Part shown: positions 62,841-64,000 of the stretch, in pieces
How positions within the stretch are numbered: the stretch's first letter is position 1
Layout: every line of letters starts with the position of its first letter
DNA from: Eulemur rufifrons
Taxonomy: Eukaryota > Chordata > Mammalia > Primates > Lemuridae
Length of the DNA: 64,000 nucleotides
Direction: 5' to 3'
Assembly (NCBI RefSeq): GCF_041146395.1
Contig: NC_091002.1
Coordinates: forward strand, 4,582,501-4,646,500
Notes under the pieces: model-generated
The model's database searches: none
What the model saw: the letters and a program-made list of their open reading frames with translations, nothing else
Told to the model about the DNA's origin: nothing
Translations under genes and position numbers: made by a program

Positions 62841-64000
62841 CTGGAAGGGAAAAATCAATTTGTAAAGGCAACACACCATTTATTTTGGGTTTCCGAGTCC
62901 CGGTTTCCCACTTTACAGTTATGATCGGAAATGAAAACAGTCACGGAAAAGATCAACAGTGCAAGTTCCTTTCAAGGGCCCAGGAACAGGCTGGCTGGAG
63001 AAGGCTCCCGGGGGAGTGGGTGTGTGCTCGAGTGTGAACAGCTCTTAGAATCAACAGCAGGTGTGTGAAGCGATGCCTAATTTCAATTCCAGCCACACAG
63101 AAAAGTAGAGTCACATTTTTCGATACAGCCACTTGGCCTTCTGAAGAACAGATTCTAAAAACCTTCCAAGTTGAACTTTGAAGCAGCAGAAGGCCTCAGC
63201 CACGGAGACCCCGTGTGTTGGGCGTGGGCCAGTGCTCTGTGAACATCACTGCCTATCCCCCTCAACGCTGCAGGAAGGGGCTTCCCCCCACTTCACAGAT
63301 CAGGAGACTGAGGCTCAGGGACATGGCGTGCCTCACCCAAGGCCATGGGCTAGAGGGTGGCAGAGGCTGACGTGACCCAGGTGTCCGAGTCCAACGTCCA
63401 TCCTGTCTGCCTCATCTCAATACTTGCTGCTCACAAAATGCAAGGTGGTGAGGGAGCTCTGCCCCTGGAAAAAGTCCACAGGGAACAGTAAATATTATAA
63501 AATACAGCCAGAAATGAACGCAATGCAATAGAACAGCAAAAGTTCATTCTGCAACAGTTCCTTTACCAAGAGCAAGATCTGGAGCTGAGCAATGAGGTGT
63601 CTGTATTCTTCATTTGCCTTCTTGGGGGTTGGCACCCAGCCAGGCTGATGTTATTTCTAACCACAAACAAGCAAATATATCACACTTCTCGGCATCTAAT
63701 CTAGTACATAAAGACCCACTTTGTGTGTCCCGCACTGAAACACTGACCCCATGCATGGAACAATTAAATGAAAACCCATCTCTTTCCCCAGCCTGCCACG
63801 AAGACGAGGCCTCTGTAAGGATACGCCAAGGGTGGGCTTCTTACCTGCAGCCTGTGGCGGGCTTGGGCCTGGCAGTCTTTTGGAGCACCCTGCCTCCTGC
63901 ACCACCAAGGATAAGACTGATACCAGGCCAGAGAGCTTGGAAATATGGGATTGGGCTACAGGACCTTGACAAGATAAGGCCAAAATGGAAGACTGAGCAG
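62841..64000 (-). other. ABLIM2: ABLIM2 intron, right edge of window
   Basis: Contains an antisense MIR at about 63240-63415 ('cttcacagatcaggagactg', 'aggctcagggacatggcgtg') and one speculative exon (63845-63896). The next confident ABLIM2 exon lies beyond the window. Confidence 0.8.
63845..63896 (-). other. Speculative ABLIM2 alternative exon
   Basis: On the sense strand GGTGCAG|GAGGCA...GCTGCAG|GTAAGA gives 52 nt bounded by an AG and a strong donor. Read in phase 0 it is open for 17 codons (EAGCSKRLPGPSPPQAA) and ends with a G. That is exactly what the next exon, which starts CC, needs to make alanine. Against it: the pyrimidine tract is weak and I do not recall this peptide in human ABLIM2. 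Confidence 0.2.

Overview
The window is mammalian nuclear DNA from a strepsirrhine (most likely lemuriform) primate. The full-length Alu elements have the lemur-type form: 'CCTAGCACTCTGGGAGGC' in the left arm, a linker with 'AAATGATTTGGACAG' and 'ATATATAGAAAAAATTAGCC', and a right arm ending 'GAGCTAGGCTGACGCCACGG'. MaLR LTRs, MIR, L2 and old L1 fragments fit a primate genome. I could not resolve the species.

Two genes are visible, both read from the minus strand. From about 38.3 kb to the right edge lies the 3' part of ABLIM2 (actin-binding LIM protein 2). Seven coding exons, including an 8-nt microexon, can be placed with exact splice sites and a continuous reading frame. They encode the C-terminal serine-rich linker and the complete villin headpiece. 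The LIM-domain exons lie beyond the right edge. One intron carries the MIR95 hairpin, whose two mature arms are identical to my memory of the human ones. Its arms are made of two L2-type 3' ends lying tail to tail.

At 17.1-18.8 kb is a CpG island with GC boxes, a CCAAT box, an NRF1-type site and one good minus-strand splice donor. In human the gene next to the ABLIM2 3' end is AFAP1, in the same orientation and starting about 25 kb away. I therefore read the island as the AFAP1 promoter with its noncoding exon 1, and 1-18.27 kb as AFAP1 intron 1. That assignment rests on synteny, because no AFAP1 coding sequence is present. An unusual minisatellite with regular C-runs separated by CA-rich DNA lies 0.5-0.9 kb inside the transcript.

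Between the genes (18.4-38.3 kb) I see no convincing coding sequence. The spacer holds MaLR LTRs, a flanked L1-type insertion, and a nested Alu-in-Alu complex with perfect target-site duplications. It also holds a 15-bp perfect hairpin, a G-quadruplex-prone purine tract and a CTCF-like site.

The two genes are linked in theme: both proteins bind or cross-link actin filaments. Nothing in this window is a new multi-gene system. The points most worth a second look are the microexon with its paired cassette exon, the MIR95 hairpin and its origin, the NAGNAG acceptor, the promoter-proximal minisatellite, and a possible unannotated exon near the right edge.
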